64,000 bases of DNA from Ignavibacteria bacterium UBA2373 (lineage in GTDB: Bacteria; Bacteroidota; Ignavibacteria; Kapaibacteriales; UBA961). A program made the position numbers and the translations under genes. Where the stretch lies: NCBI GenBank assembly GCA_002344005.1, contig DDTD01000070.1, positions 14,817 to 78,816 on the forward strand, given 5' to 3'. The first letter of the stretch is position 1, and each line of letters opens with the position of its first letter. This document shows positions 9,442 through 16,984 of this stretch, one piece after another. The notes under the pieces were generated by a model. That model saw only the letters and a program-made list of their open reading frames with translations, did not search any database and was not told the DNA's origin.

Positions 9442-9641
9442 GCAGCTATTATACTTTTTTTCCCTGTATTATACGACCGTCTTGGCATGGTAAAGAGCTT
9501 AGGATAATCAGACAATTTGTCTATTCATTCTGATTCGCTTTATATCCGCATATCCCATCATTATTTCTTCATGGTGATGAATGCTATGATAAAGAGAGAC
9601 GATTCGCTTTGTGTTTATCCTTTTGAGTATTTCTAAGGGTA

Positions 9642-9674
9642 TAAAAAAAACCCGGACTGTGGTGCTATCCGGGT
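9642..9674 (-). terminator. Rho-independent terminator of the small lipoprotein gene
   Basis: Read on the minus strand, a stem ACCCGGA/TCCGGGT (9650-9656 with 9668-9674) is followed by eight T residues. It lies about 57 bases beyond the stop of the lipoprotein gene that starts at 9973. Confidence 0.85.
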
Positions 9675-9730
9675 CGTTTGTGTGTGAATGTGGTGATAGG
9701 TGTTTATACTACACTGTCAGACAATTGCAT

Positions 9731-9973
9731 TTAATTGCGCTTCCAGATAATGACGGTGTCGCCATCAATAATGGTATCGCCCACATTATCGCGATCATCA
9801 TCCCAATCCCAATTTGTATCGCAGTCGCCGTCCCAAGTTGTGTCGCGACCGCCGCCATGTCCGCCGCCATCTCCGGGATCCCATGGATCAATCGGAAGAT
9901 CTTGGCAACTGATAAGAAAAAGAACTGCAAAAGCTGCGCTTGCTGTGGCAAGCCGAGAAAGTAGTGTTTTCAT
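9731..9973 (-). CDS. Small Asp/Gly-rich lipoprotein
   Basis: An 80-residue predicted lipoprotein. The ATG at 9973 gives a classic lipoprotein signal peptide (MKTLLSRLATAS...FLISC) with the lipobox LISC ending at C23. The mature part is only about 58 residues and very acidic: DPGDGGGHGGG, then alternating Asp/Trp/Asn clusters. An in-frame ATG 90 bases upstream would bury the signal. Asp-rich composition suggests calcium binding, but no canonical DxDxDG loop is present. The gene is monocistronic and followed by a strong terminator. I do not recognise it. Confidence 0.65.
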   Translation of the reverse strand: MKTLLSRLATASAAFAVLFLISCQDLPIDPWDPGDGGGHGGGRDTTWDGDCDTNWDWDDDRDNVGDTIIDGDTVIIWKRN

Positions 9974-10309
9974 TGGTGAACTACCCTGTAAGTAAGTGAA
10001 TAAAAAAGTGGCAAAAGAGCCGTGTACAATACCAATAACACAACCATTGCGGGAACGTTGCAATGCAGATGAACAAAAACAATGATGCGATTATCTTCTG
10101 TTTATCAAGTGAAAGAAAAATAACAGTTTAGCGATATTTGTTTTTTTGCGAAGTGTGTTTGAGCATATCAAATTGGGTATTTTCCTAAGAGAACAAAGTC
10201 CTCAAAAAAGTGTATCTATGCTTGCACATTCTTACCATTTGACAGAAAACCTGTATTTTGCTATCTATAATTAACGGACATCAATAACACAATAGGAAAA
10301 CTGTAGAGT
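9974..10309. other. Gene-free divergent intergenic tract
   Basis: 336 bases lie between the divergent lipoprotein and ligase genes and presumably hold both promoters. A TTGACA at 10239-10244 followed by TATCTA at 10262 (17-base spacer) is a possible primary-sigma promoter for the ligase. Nothing else is evident. Confidence 0.4.
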
Positions 10310-11554
10310 ATGGACACACAAACAATTAGCGGTTCGCCCTCATTCGACAGAGATAAACCGCCAGCCTTTACATTAGGTATTGAGGAAGAATACATGATTC
10401 TTGACCCTCAAACTTTTGATTTGCGCTCACATATCAACATTGAACTTATCTCAAAAGGTCGAATGCTTCTTCATGAGCATGTGAAACCCGAAATGCACGG
10501 TTCCATGTTAGAAATCGGGACGGGAGTATGCAAGAATGCACGAGAAGCCCGTTTTGAGCTGACGAAGTTACGTTCCATCATTTGGCATCTGGCACGCACG
10601 AATAATTTAACGTTCGGCGCTGCGAGCACTCACCCTTTTGCACGGTGGCAAGATCAGGAAATTTATCCTGATGAGCGTTACAAAATTCTTGTGGAAGATA
10701 TGCAGGTATTGGCGCGCTCTCTTCTCATTTTCGGTATGCACATTCATATCGGCATCGAAGACCGCGAATTACAGATTCAGATTATGCACGAGATGCGCTA
10801 TTTTCTGCCTCATGTTCTGGCAATTACGACCAATTCACCGTTTTGGATGGGTGAAAATACAGGATTAAAATCGTATCGCTCGAAGGTATTTGACCGTTTC
10901 CCGCGCACGAATTTGCCTTATGAATTTGCAAGCTGGTCAGAATATGAAAATTATGTGAATTTCCTTATCAAAACCAATTGCATAGATAATGCAAAAAAAA
11001 TATGGTGGGATATTCGTCCTCATCCGCATTTCCCGACATTGGAAGTACGTATTTGCGATTTACCGATGCGTGTGGATGAAACAATTGCCATTGCGGCATT
11101 ATGCCAAGCGATTGCAGCAAAATTATATTCGCTCTACAAAAAAAATCTGAGCTTCCGTCGCTATCCTCGTGCATTAATTATGGAAAATAAATGGCGTGCC
11201 GTGCGCTATGGCTTAGACGGTAAATTAATTGATTTTGGTAAGCAGCGTGAATATCCCGCACGGGAGTTAGTGAGAGAATTAATAGAATTTGTTGATGATG
11301 TACTTGATGATCTCGGCTCACGTAAAGAAGTGGAATATATTTACCAAATTCTCGAAATGGGCAGCGGTGCCGACAGGCAATTGCGTGTATTCAATGAAAC
11401 GGGCGATATGCGTGAAGTAGTGAAATATATTCACAAAGAAACAACACTCGGATTATTTGAAGATGCTTCGCCGTATTTGCCGGATATTCATACACCATCA
11501 CCCGATGCGATTGCCGAAAAATTAACATCCCTTACGCCCCCGAAAATTATATAA
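10310..11554 (+). CDS. YbdK-type carboxylate-amine ligase (glutamate-cysteine ligase family 2)
   Basis: A 414-residue enzyme of the GCS2/YbdK family of ATP-dependent carboxylate-amine ligases, related to gamma-glutamylcysteine synthetase. Family signatures are FTLGIEEEYMILD near the N-terminus, KPEMHGSMLEIGTG, the metal-binding FGMHIHIGI motif, TNSPFWMG with a downstream GLKSYRSKVF, and WWDIRPHPHFPTLEVRICD. Length matches the family. The physiological substrate of YbdK-like enzymes is often unknown; weak gamma-glutamylcysteine synthesis is documented for E. coli YbdK. It appears monocistronic, with a terminator right after the stop. Confidence 0.88.
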   Translation: MDTQTISGSPSFDRDKPPAFTLGIEEEYMILDPQTFDLRSHINIELISKGRMLLHEHVKPEMHGSMLEIGTGVCKNAREARFELTKLRSIIWHLARTNNLTFGAASTHPFARWQDQEIYPDERYKILVEDMQVLARSLLIFGMHIHIGIEDRELQIQIMHEMRYFLPHVLAITTNSPFWMGENTGLKSYRSKVFDRFPRTNLPYEFASWSEYENYVNFLIKTNCIDNAKKIWWDIRPHPHFPTLEVRICDLPMRVDETIAIAALCQAIAAKLYSLYKKNLSFRRYPRALIMENKWRAVRYGLDGKLIDFGKQREYPARELVRELIEFVDDVLDDLGSRKEVEYIYQILEMGSGADRQLRVFNETGDMREVVKYIHKETTLGLFEDASPYLPDIHTPSPDAIAEKLTSLTPPKII

Positions 11555-11563
11555 GAATAGTAT

Positions 11564-11597
11564 GCCCGATCGTAAAAACATCGGGCTTCTTTTTTTT
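11564..11597 (+). terminator. Rho-independent terminator
   Basis: A 7-bp stem GCCCGAT (11564-11570) / ATCGGGC (11580-11586) is followed by a T-rich tract to 11597. It ends the YbdK-type ligase transcript. Confidence 0.88.
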
Positions 11598-11616
11598 GTC
11601 CATTTTTCCTACTGTT

Positions 11617-13455
11617 ATGCAACAATCCATACCTTCCTTTTCGACACTTGCCGAACTGTTTTACAATACTGTTTCGGCTTATGAACACAATAAAGATAAA
11701 TTCGCATATATGCGAAAAATTAATGATACATATCATGGTATAACATTTGCCGAAGTACGTGATATGGTGGAAAAATTTGCTGTCGGTTTACTTGATTTGG
11801 GAATAAAAAAAGGCGACCGCGTCGGTATTATTTCCGAAAACCGTTTAGAGTGGATTATTGCTGATGTAGCATGTGCCGTCACGGGAATAATTGATGTCCC
11901 CGTATTTCCGACCTTAACGGCAAAACAATGCGAATATGTATTTAATAATTGTTCCGCTTCAGCAATTATTGTCAGTAATTCATTTCAATTGGGAAAAATA
12001 CTCGCTCATCAGCATGAATTATCTCACATACGTCATATTATTACGATGAATGATGATGCTAAAGGTAATCATCCATTTGTCAAATCCATGAATGATATAA
12101 TGATTCTCGGTGAAAAGATAGCGGATATGCAGTCACGTCACCGTCTTGTACAAGAGCAAGCGGCAGCAATTCGTGCCGACGATATTATGACACTTATTTA
12201 TACCAGCGGCACGACAGGTCATCCCAAAGGTGTGGTGCTGACCCATGGAAATATTGCTTCGAATGTGATGAGTTGTACCGGTTGTTATACCATTACATCT
12301 GATGATACAATGTTGTCCTATTTACCGCTATGTCATTCCTATGAGCGTGTTGCCGGTTATTTATTACCATTAGCCAAAGGTGCTACGGTAGCATTTGCCG
12401 AGTCCATAGAAAAAGTAGCCGCAAATATCAATGAAGTGCGCCCTACATTAATGACAAGTGTGCCACGATTATTTGAAAGAATACAAACACGTATAGTCCA
12501 TCAGATGGCAAAAGAAAAACCCGCAAAACAAAAAATATTTGCATGGGCATTACAGGTGGGAACGATATGGATACGGAATAAAATGGCAGGCAAATCATCA
12601 TTGATAAATTCAATGCAATACAAAATCGCTGATGCTCTTGTGTTTTCCAAAATTCGTGAACGCATGGGTGGAAAAATTCGCACATTTGTTTCCGGCGGAG
12701 CTGCCTTGAAAAATGATACAGCCGAATTTTTTCTTATGCAGGGATTGACAATATTGGAAGGATATGGATTGACCGAAGCGTCGCCCGTACTTACGGTAAA
12801 CAGACCTGATTCCATTGAAATCGGTACTGTCGGTAAACCATTGCCTAATGTCGAGATACGATTGTCGGCAGAAGGGGAAATTCAAGCTCGTGGGGCTAAT
12901 ATTATGCGCGGTTATTGGAATGATGAGCAAGCCACCAAAGAAACAATGACGGATGATGGTTGGTTAAAAACAGGTGATGTGGGAATATGGACACAAAAGG
13001 GCAATTTAAAAATTACTGATAGAATTAAACATTTATTCGTGTCAAGCGGTGGAAAAAATATTGCTCCCACGCCCATAGAAAATCTTATTTGTCATAGCGC
13101 ATTAATCGAACAATGTGTGCTCATAGGAGAAAATCGCCCTTATTGCACGGCACTCATTGCTCCCAATAGTGATGAATTAATGCATTATGCCGAAAAACAA
13201 GGAATAGTGTTTAATACGGTAGAAGAATTAGTGCAAAAACCGGAAATTATTCGTTTATTCCATCGCGATATTGATCATTGGCAAAAAGATTTAGCTAAAT
13301 ATGAACGAATCAGAAAATTTACGATTCTCCCGCGTTTACTGACTGTAGAGGACGGAGAATTGACACCCAAAATGAGCATAAAACGTAAGGTGGTAGAAGA
13401 AAAATACCGCGAGACTATAGAAAAAATGTATGCTAACAGTGATATTGGAGAATAA
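11617..13455 (+). CDS. Long-chain fatty acid--CoA ligase (AMP-binding)
   Basis: A 612-residue ANL-superfamily acyl-CoA synthetase of the FadD15/FAA type, which activates long-chain fatty acids with ATP and CoA. Motifs are the P-loop LIYTSGTTGHPKGVVLTHGN at about 194-213, YLPLCHSYER, EGYGLTEASPV (A5-type), the hinge region WLKTGDVG, and a C-terminal KMSIKRK-type lysine segment. I start at the ATG at 11617; an in-frame TTG at 11596 overlaps the preceding terminator's T-tract and is unlikely. It is followed after 3 bases by the phosphatase gene, so the two are probably co-transcribed. Confidence 0.93.
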   Translation: MQQSIPSFSTLAELFYNTVSAYEHNKDKFAYMRKINDTYHGITFAEVRDMVEKFAVGLLDLGIKKGDRVGIISENRLEWIIADVACAVTGIIDVPVFPTLTAKQCEYVFNNCSASAIIVSNSFQLGKILAHQHELSHIRHIITMNDDAKGNHPFVKSMNDIMILGEKIADMQSRHRLVQEQAAAIRADDIMTLIYTSGTTGHPKGVVLTHGNIASNVMSCTGCYTITSDDTMLSYLPLCHSYERVAGYLLPLAKGATVAFAESIEKVAANINEVRPTLMTSVPRLFERIQTRIVHQMAKEKPAKQKIFAWALQVGTIWIRNKMAGKSSLINSMQYKIADALVFSKIRERMGGKIRTFVSGGAALKNDTAEFFLMQGLTILEGYGLTEASPVLTVNRPDSIEIGTVGKPLPNVEIRLSAEGEIQARGANIMRGYWNDEQATKETMTDDGWLKTGDVGIWTQKGNLKITDRIKHLFVSSGGKNIAPTPIENLICHSALIEQCVLIGENRPYCTALIAPNSDELMHYAEKQGIVFNTVEELVQKPEIIRLFHRDIDHWQKDLAKYERIRKFTILPRLLTVEDGELTPKMSIKRKVVEEKYRETIEKMYANSDIGE

Positions 13456-13458
13456 AGT

Positions 13459-14388
13459 ATGAAAAGACGTAATTTCCTTTTTGCTGCCGTAGCGGGTTTA
13501 TCGAGTATATCTTTTATTGATCTATGGTCATTTGTCTCGGGTGGAAAAACAGTAAAAAATGCTAAACCTATACCTCCTTTTACACAAGAAAATATATCGA
13601 AAAAAGCATTGCGATTTTTTATTATCGGTGATTGGGGTGCCGGTGGGATTTTTCAAAAAAGAGTGGCGGAAGCTATGGTCACACAAGCGCAAAAACATAA
13701 GCCCTTATATATCATCAGTACGGGCGATAATATTTATCCCGACGGTGTGGAATCCGCCGATGATACTCAATGGAAAACTAAATTTGAAATGATGTATAAT
13801 CATGAATCCATAGCCGTGCCGTGGTATGCCGTTCTTGGTAATCATGATTATCGAAATAATCCCGATGCACAAATTGAATATCATGCAAAAAATCCGCGAT
13901 GGAATATGCCTGCACGGTATTATTCATGGTCGGCTTCATCAAATATTGACTATTTTATGCTTGACACACAAATGATAATGCAAAAAAAAGCCAATGAGCA
14001 AATTGTATGGTTTGAAAAAGCAATCTCACAATCAAAAGCACTCTGGAAAATAGTCGTCGGGCATCATCCCATGCGTTCGTATGGTCATTATGGCGATTCG
14101 CACAATCTTTTGCGCGATATTAAACCGATAATGGAAAAATACGGTGCGAAATTATATCTGTGTGGTCATGACCATGATATTCAATGGATAAAAAATCCTG
14201 CGGATACATTTACTTGCTTAGTATCAGGTGCAGGTGGCGGAGCACGCGATACCGCTTATGGTGATCATACAGTTTTTGCTGCAACGAATGGCGGATTTAT
14301 ATCTATGGATATTGAGAATATGACGGCATATATTTCTTGCATTAATGCACGCGGTGAAGTGGTATTCTATCAAAAAATTACTGCATAA
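13459..14388 (+). CDS. Purple-acid-phosphatase-like metallophosphoesterase, probably exported
   Basis: A 309-residue calcineurin-like phosphoesterase closest in motif pattern to tartrate-resistant acid phosphatase. All metal-ligand blocks are present in order: GDWG (D58), GDNIYPDG, LGNHDY, GHHPMRSYG and CGHDHD. The N-terminus KRRNFLF followed by a hydrophobic stretch resembles a twin-arginine signal, which would suit export of a folded two-metal enzyme. It starts 3 bases after the acyl-CoA ligase stop. A role in phosphate release from organic esters is inferred from the family. Confidence 0.88.
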   Translation: MKRRNFLFAAVAGLSSISFIDLWSFVSGGKTVKNAKPIPPFTQENISKKALRFFIIGDWGAGGIFQKRVAEAMVTQAQKHKPLYIISTGDNIYPDGVESADDTQWKTKFEMMYNHESIAVPWYAVLGNHDYRNNPDAQIEYHAKNPRWNMPARYYSWSASSNIDYFMLDTQMIMQKKANEQIVWFEKAISQSKALWKIVVGHHPMRSYGHYGDSHNLLRDIKPIMEKYGAKLYLCGHDHDIQWIKNPADTFTCLVSGAGGGARDTAYGDHTVFAATNGGFISMDIENMTAYISCINARGEVVFYQKITA

Positions 14389-14514
14389 TGGCAGTGGAAA
14401 ATTGTATCATTAGTAGTGGTGAGTAAAAAATGTATGGCAGGTTTTCCCCAATAAAGATTATGATATACATTTCAATCTATGGTATGAGATAATTATTCGC
14501 AAAACAAAATATTG

Positions 14515-14522
14515 TATTTTTG
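14515..14522 (+). promoter_or_regulatory. Possible Bacteroidetes-type -7 element
   Basis: TATTTTTG matches TAnnTTTG and lies 54 bases before the ATG of the first VWA/FGE gene. No clear -33 TTG is present at the usual distance. Confidence 0.3.
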
Positions 14523-14576
14523 AAAAGAAGCGTGCGCACTGTCTGCCACTTCTGTAATTACCCTAAAGGAATAAAT

Positions 14577-16799
14577 ATGAAATCACTCCTCATACTGTGT
14601 ATGCTTTTGTCTGCACAGACACTATACAGTCAAAGTATAGAGCTATTTGATATAGATACAACTAATTTCCCTACGATGAAGGCGAAGTTTTATGCCTTTG
14701 ATGCACAGGACAATCAAGTGCGCCCAAGTGTATCGGAGCTATCACTCGAGGAAAATGGTACAGCGCGGACGATAATAAATATAAATTGCCCGCCACCTGT
14801 GCCGCTGAAGGCGGTATCTGTTGCAATGAGTATTGATGTGTCGGGTTCGATGCGTTATACAGGTTTTGGCGATGTGCCCGTAGAACTTGGAAAAACAACA
14901 GCAAGCGAACTATGTAAAAATATAGTAATGCCTCCATCCGAATTTGCTTTGCAAACATGTGATCATCGGGCAATGATTATTCAAGACTTTACCACACAAC
15001 GCTCCAAAATACTTGATGGTATTACTCCTATAAGAGCCGTAGGAGGTAATGACTTTGTTGAGCATTTATTGAATACCCTCACAGGACTACTACACATTGC
15101 AAAAACGGGCAAACATAAACGTGTTGCTGTACTCTATACAGATGCATGGTGGTATGCTTTGTCCTCATCCGAATTACAACAATGCATACAGTTATGTAAA
15201 GAACATGCTATAGAATTTTATGCCGTCATTTACAGTCGTCCTGAAGCCGAACCGAATGGCATTAAGCAATCACTTCAAGCATTAGCTGTTGCGACAGGCG
15301 GCATTCTCTATGATGGTATCACATCAGAGAAAGCTGCGAAGGATATTGCGATCAGAATACAGAAAATCGCTCAAGGCGGCTCACCCTGCACCATCGAATG
15401 GCAGAGCGCTGTATCCTGTAAGGTAGAAAAAACCAATGTTGAGTTAGAATGGCAAAGTCAATCGGCAAAAACTTCGTATCAATCACCTCAATCAACCATA
15501 GTGAAGTTGGAATTTAATCCGAAAAGTATAAAATTTACCGACCCGCAAGTAGGTGTAAAAACCGAACAAAAAGTAATAGTAACAGCAAGAAATGCAGACT
15601 TTTCGATAACGAATATTACAAGCAATAATGGTGGTTTTGATATCACTCCGAAGAATTTTACTTTGCCCAACGGACAGAGTAGAGAACTAACGGTAAGCTA
15701 TACACCTGCAGATAGTGGATTCAATTATTGTAGATTTGAGATTGAGAATACTCTCTGTCAAACTCAATTTTTTGCAAGTGGTGGCTGGAAAGGTAAGAAA
15801 CCATTGATACAGACCCTCAAACTCATACACCCCAACGGTGGTGAAGTATTTGTGGCGGGTAGTGATACGGTGATAACATGGGAAGGCGTAGGACCTGATG
15901 AGCCCGTGAAATTGGAATATAGTACCAATAATGGAACAAACTGGGTTACTTTATCGGAGAGTGCAATCGGTTTGAGCTATAAATGGCGAGTACCACGAAC
16001 AGCGAGTAGTCAGTGCTTGGCACGGGTAACAGCGGCTGCGAAAAGTGGAGCAGAAAATGGAATGGTACTCATCCCTGCCGGCATCTTTCAAATGGGTAAT
16101 ACAGGAGCATATGGTGGCGATTCGGATGAAGAGCCGGTGCGTGATATTACTATCAGCCGAGATTTTCTGATGAGCGCGTATGAAATCACCCAGAAAGAAT
16201 ACGAGGAAGTCATGGGAACAAATCCGAGTTATTTTAAGGGTGAGAACTTACCTGTAGAGAGTGTAAGTTCGTATGATGCCGTTGAGTATTGCAATAAGCT
16301 CTCGGAGCGAGAGGGCTTAGAGAAGAGTTATATCGGAAGCGGAGTAAGTATCGTATGCGATTGGAATGCCAACGGCTACCGTTTGCCTACCGAAGCGGAA
16401 TGGGAATATGCGGCAAAATCAGGCACAACAACGGACTTTTATAATGGTGATTTAACGAATGCGGGCGGCTGCACGCCGATAAATGCAAACTTGGATAACA
16501 TAGGATGGTATTGTGGAAATGCAAACGATAAAACCCAAGAAGTAGGCAAAAAAGTACCGAATGCTTTTGGCTTATATGATATGAGCGGTAATGTCTTGGA
16601 ATGGTGTTGGGATTGGTTTGCTTCTTACACTAGTTCATCGGAAACTGACCCTAAGGGACCTACTACGGGCTCTGACCGTGTGATCCGTGGCGGCAGTTGG
16701 TCCGACAGTGCGTATCGCTGTCGTAGTGCGGATCGCCTCGCCGACAAAGCCTTTCGCAGGTATTTCAACATAGGTTTTCGTGTTGTTCGACCCAAGTAA
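14577..16799 (+). CDS. Secreted VWA + FGE-sulfatase (SUMF1-like) protein with hypervariable C-terminus
   Basis: A 740-residue secreted protein, started at the ATG at 14577 after AAAGGAATAAAT; the same leader is shared with the paralogues at 19024 and 23358. Signal peptide MKSLLILCMLLSAQTLYSQ. A VWA domain at about 80-260 has an intact MIDAS DVSGSM (D87). A beta-sandwich carrying HPNGGEVFVAGSD precedes the FGE-sulfatase domain at about 492-740 (IPAGIFQMG, YRLPTEAEWEYAA, MSGNVLEWCWDW, RVIRGGSW). The first of the two catalytic FGE cysteines is replaced by Asp, so oxidase activity is unlikely and ligand binding via the C-type-lectin fold is more probable. Residues 708-732 are hypervariable relative to the paralogue. 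No T9SS domain is present; the next gene supplies one. Confidence 0.88.
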   Translation: MKSLLILCMLLSAQTLYSQSIELFDIDTTNFPTMKAKFYAFDAQDNQVRPSVSELSLEENGTARTIININCPPPVPLKAVSVAMSIDVSGSMRYTGFGDVPVELGKTTASELCKNIVMPPSEFALQTCDHRAMIIQDFTTQRSKILDGITPIRAVGGNDFVEHLLNTLTGLLHIAKTGKHKRVAVLYTDAWWYALSSSELQQCIQLCKEHAIEFYAVIYSRPEAEPNGIKQSLQALAVATGGILYDGITSEKAAKDIAIRIQKIAQGGSPCTIEWQSAVSCKVEKTNVELEWQSQSAKTSYQSPQSTIVKLEFNPKSIKFTDPQVGVKTEQKVIVTARNADFSITNITSNNGGFDITPKNFTLPNGQSRELTVSYTPADSGFNYCRFEIENTLCQTQFFASGGWKGKKPLIQTLKLIHPNGGEVFVAGSDTVITWEGVGPDEPVKLEYSTNNGTNWVTLSESAIGLSYKWRVPRTASSQCLARVTAAAKSGAENGMVLIPAGIFQMGNTGAYGGDSDEEPVRDITISRDFLMSAYEITQKEYEEVMGTNPSYFKGENLPVESVSSYDAVEYCNKLSEREGLEKSYIGSGVSIVCDWNANGYRLPTEAEWEYAAKSGTTTDFYNGDLTNAGGCTPINANLDNIGWYCGNANDKTQEVGKKVPNAFGLYDMSGNVLEWCWDWFASYTSSSETDPKGPTTGSDRVIRGGSWSDSAYRCRSADRLADKAFRRYFNIGFRVVRPK
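16698..16787 (+). other. DGR-like variable region (VR) in FGE domain, copy 1
   Basis: 25 codons (16698-16772) followed by a constant 15-base end encoding GFRVV (16773-16787). Compared with 25431-25520, 28 of the 75 bases differ, 24 at codon positions 1 or 2; framework codons for C-R-S-A, R and the GFRVV end are identical. Position at the end of a C-type-lectin-fold domain and the CRSA-R...GFRVV frame are typical of DGR targets. No template repeat or reverse transcriptase is seen in this window. Confidence 0.65.
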
Positions 16800-16984
16800 C
16801 ATTGGATTTCCGTCCTTCCTTTTAAGCAAAGGGCAAGCGAATGAAAAATGTGGTACATCTTAGTAAGATTATCACTAAAAGACCTTATCAAATTTAATAA
16901 AACATCCATCCGAAGCTTTGCAATCTTAGGAAGAGCGTTGTAAGAAATGAACTACATTATTTAATTCAAAATAGGATTCAATCT

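Noticed and set aside
11596..11616. TTG start for the acyl-CoA ligase
   Set aside because: It overlaps the T-tract of the preceding terminator; the ATG at 11617 fits the family start.
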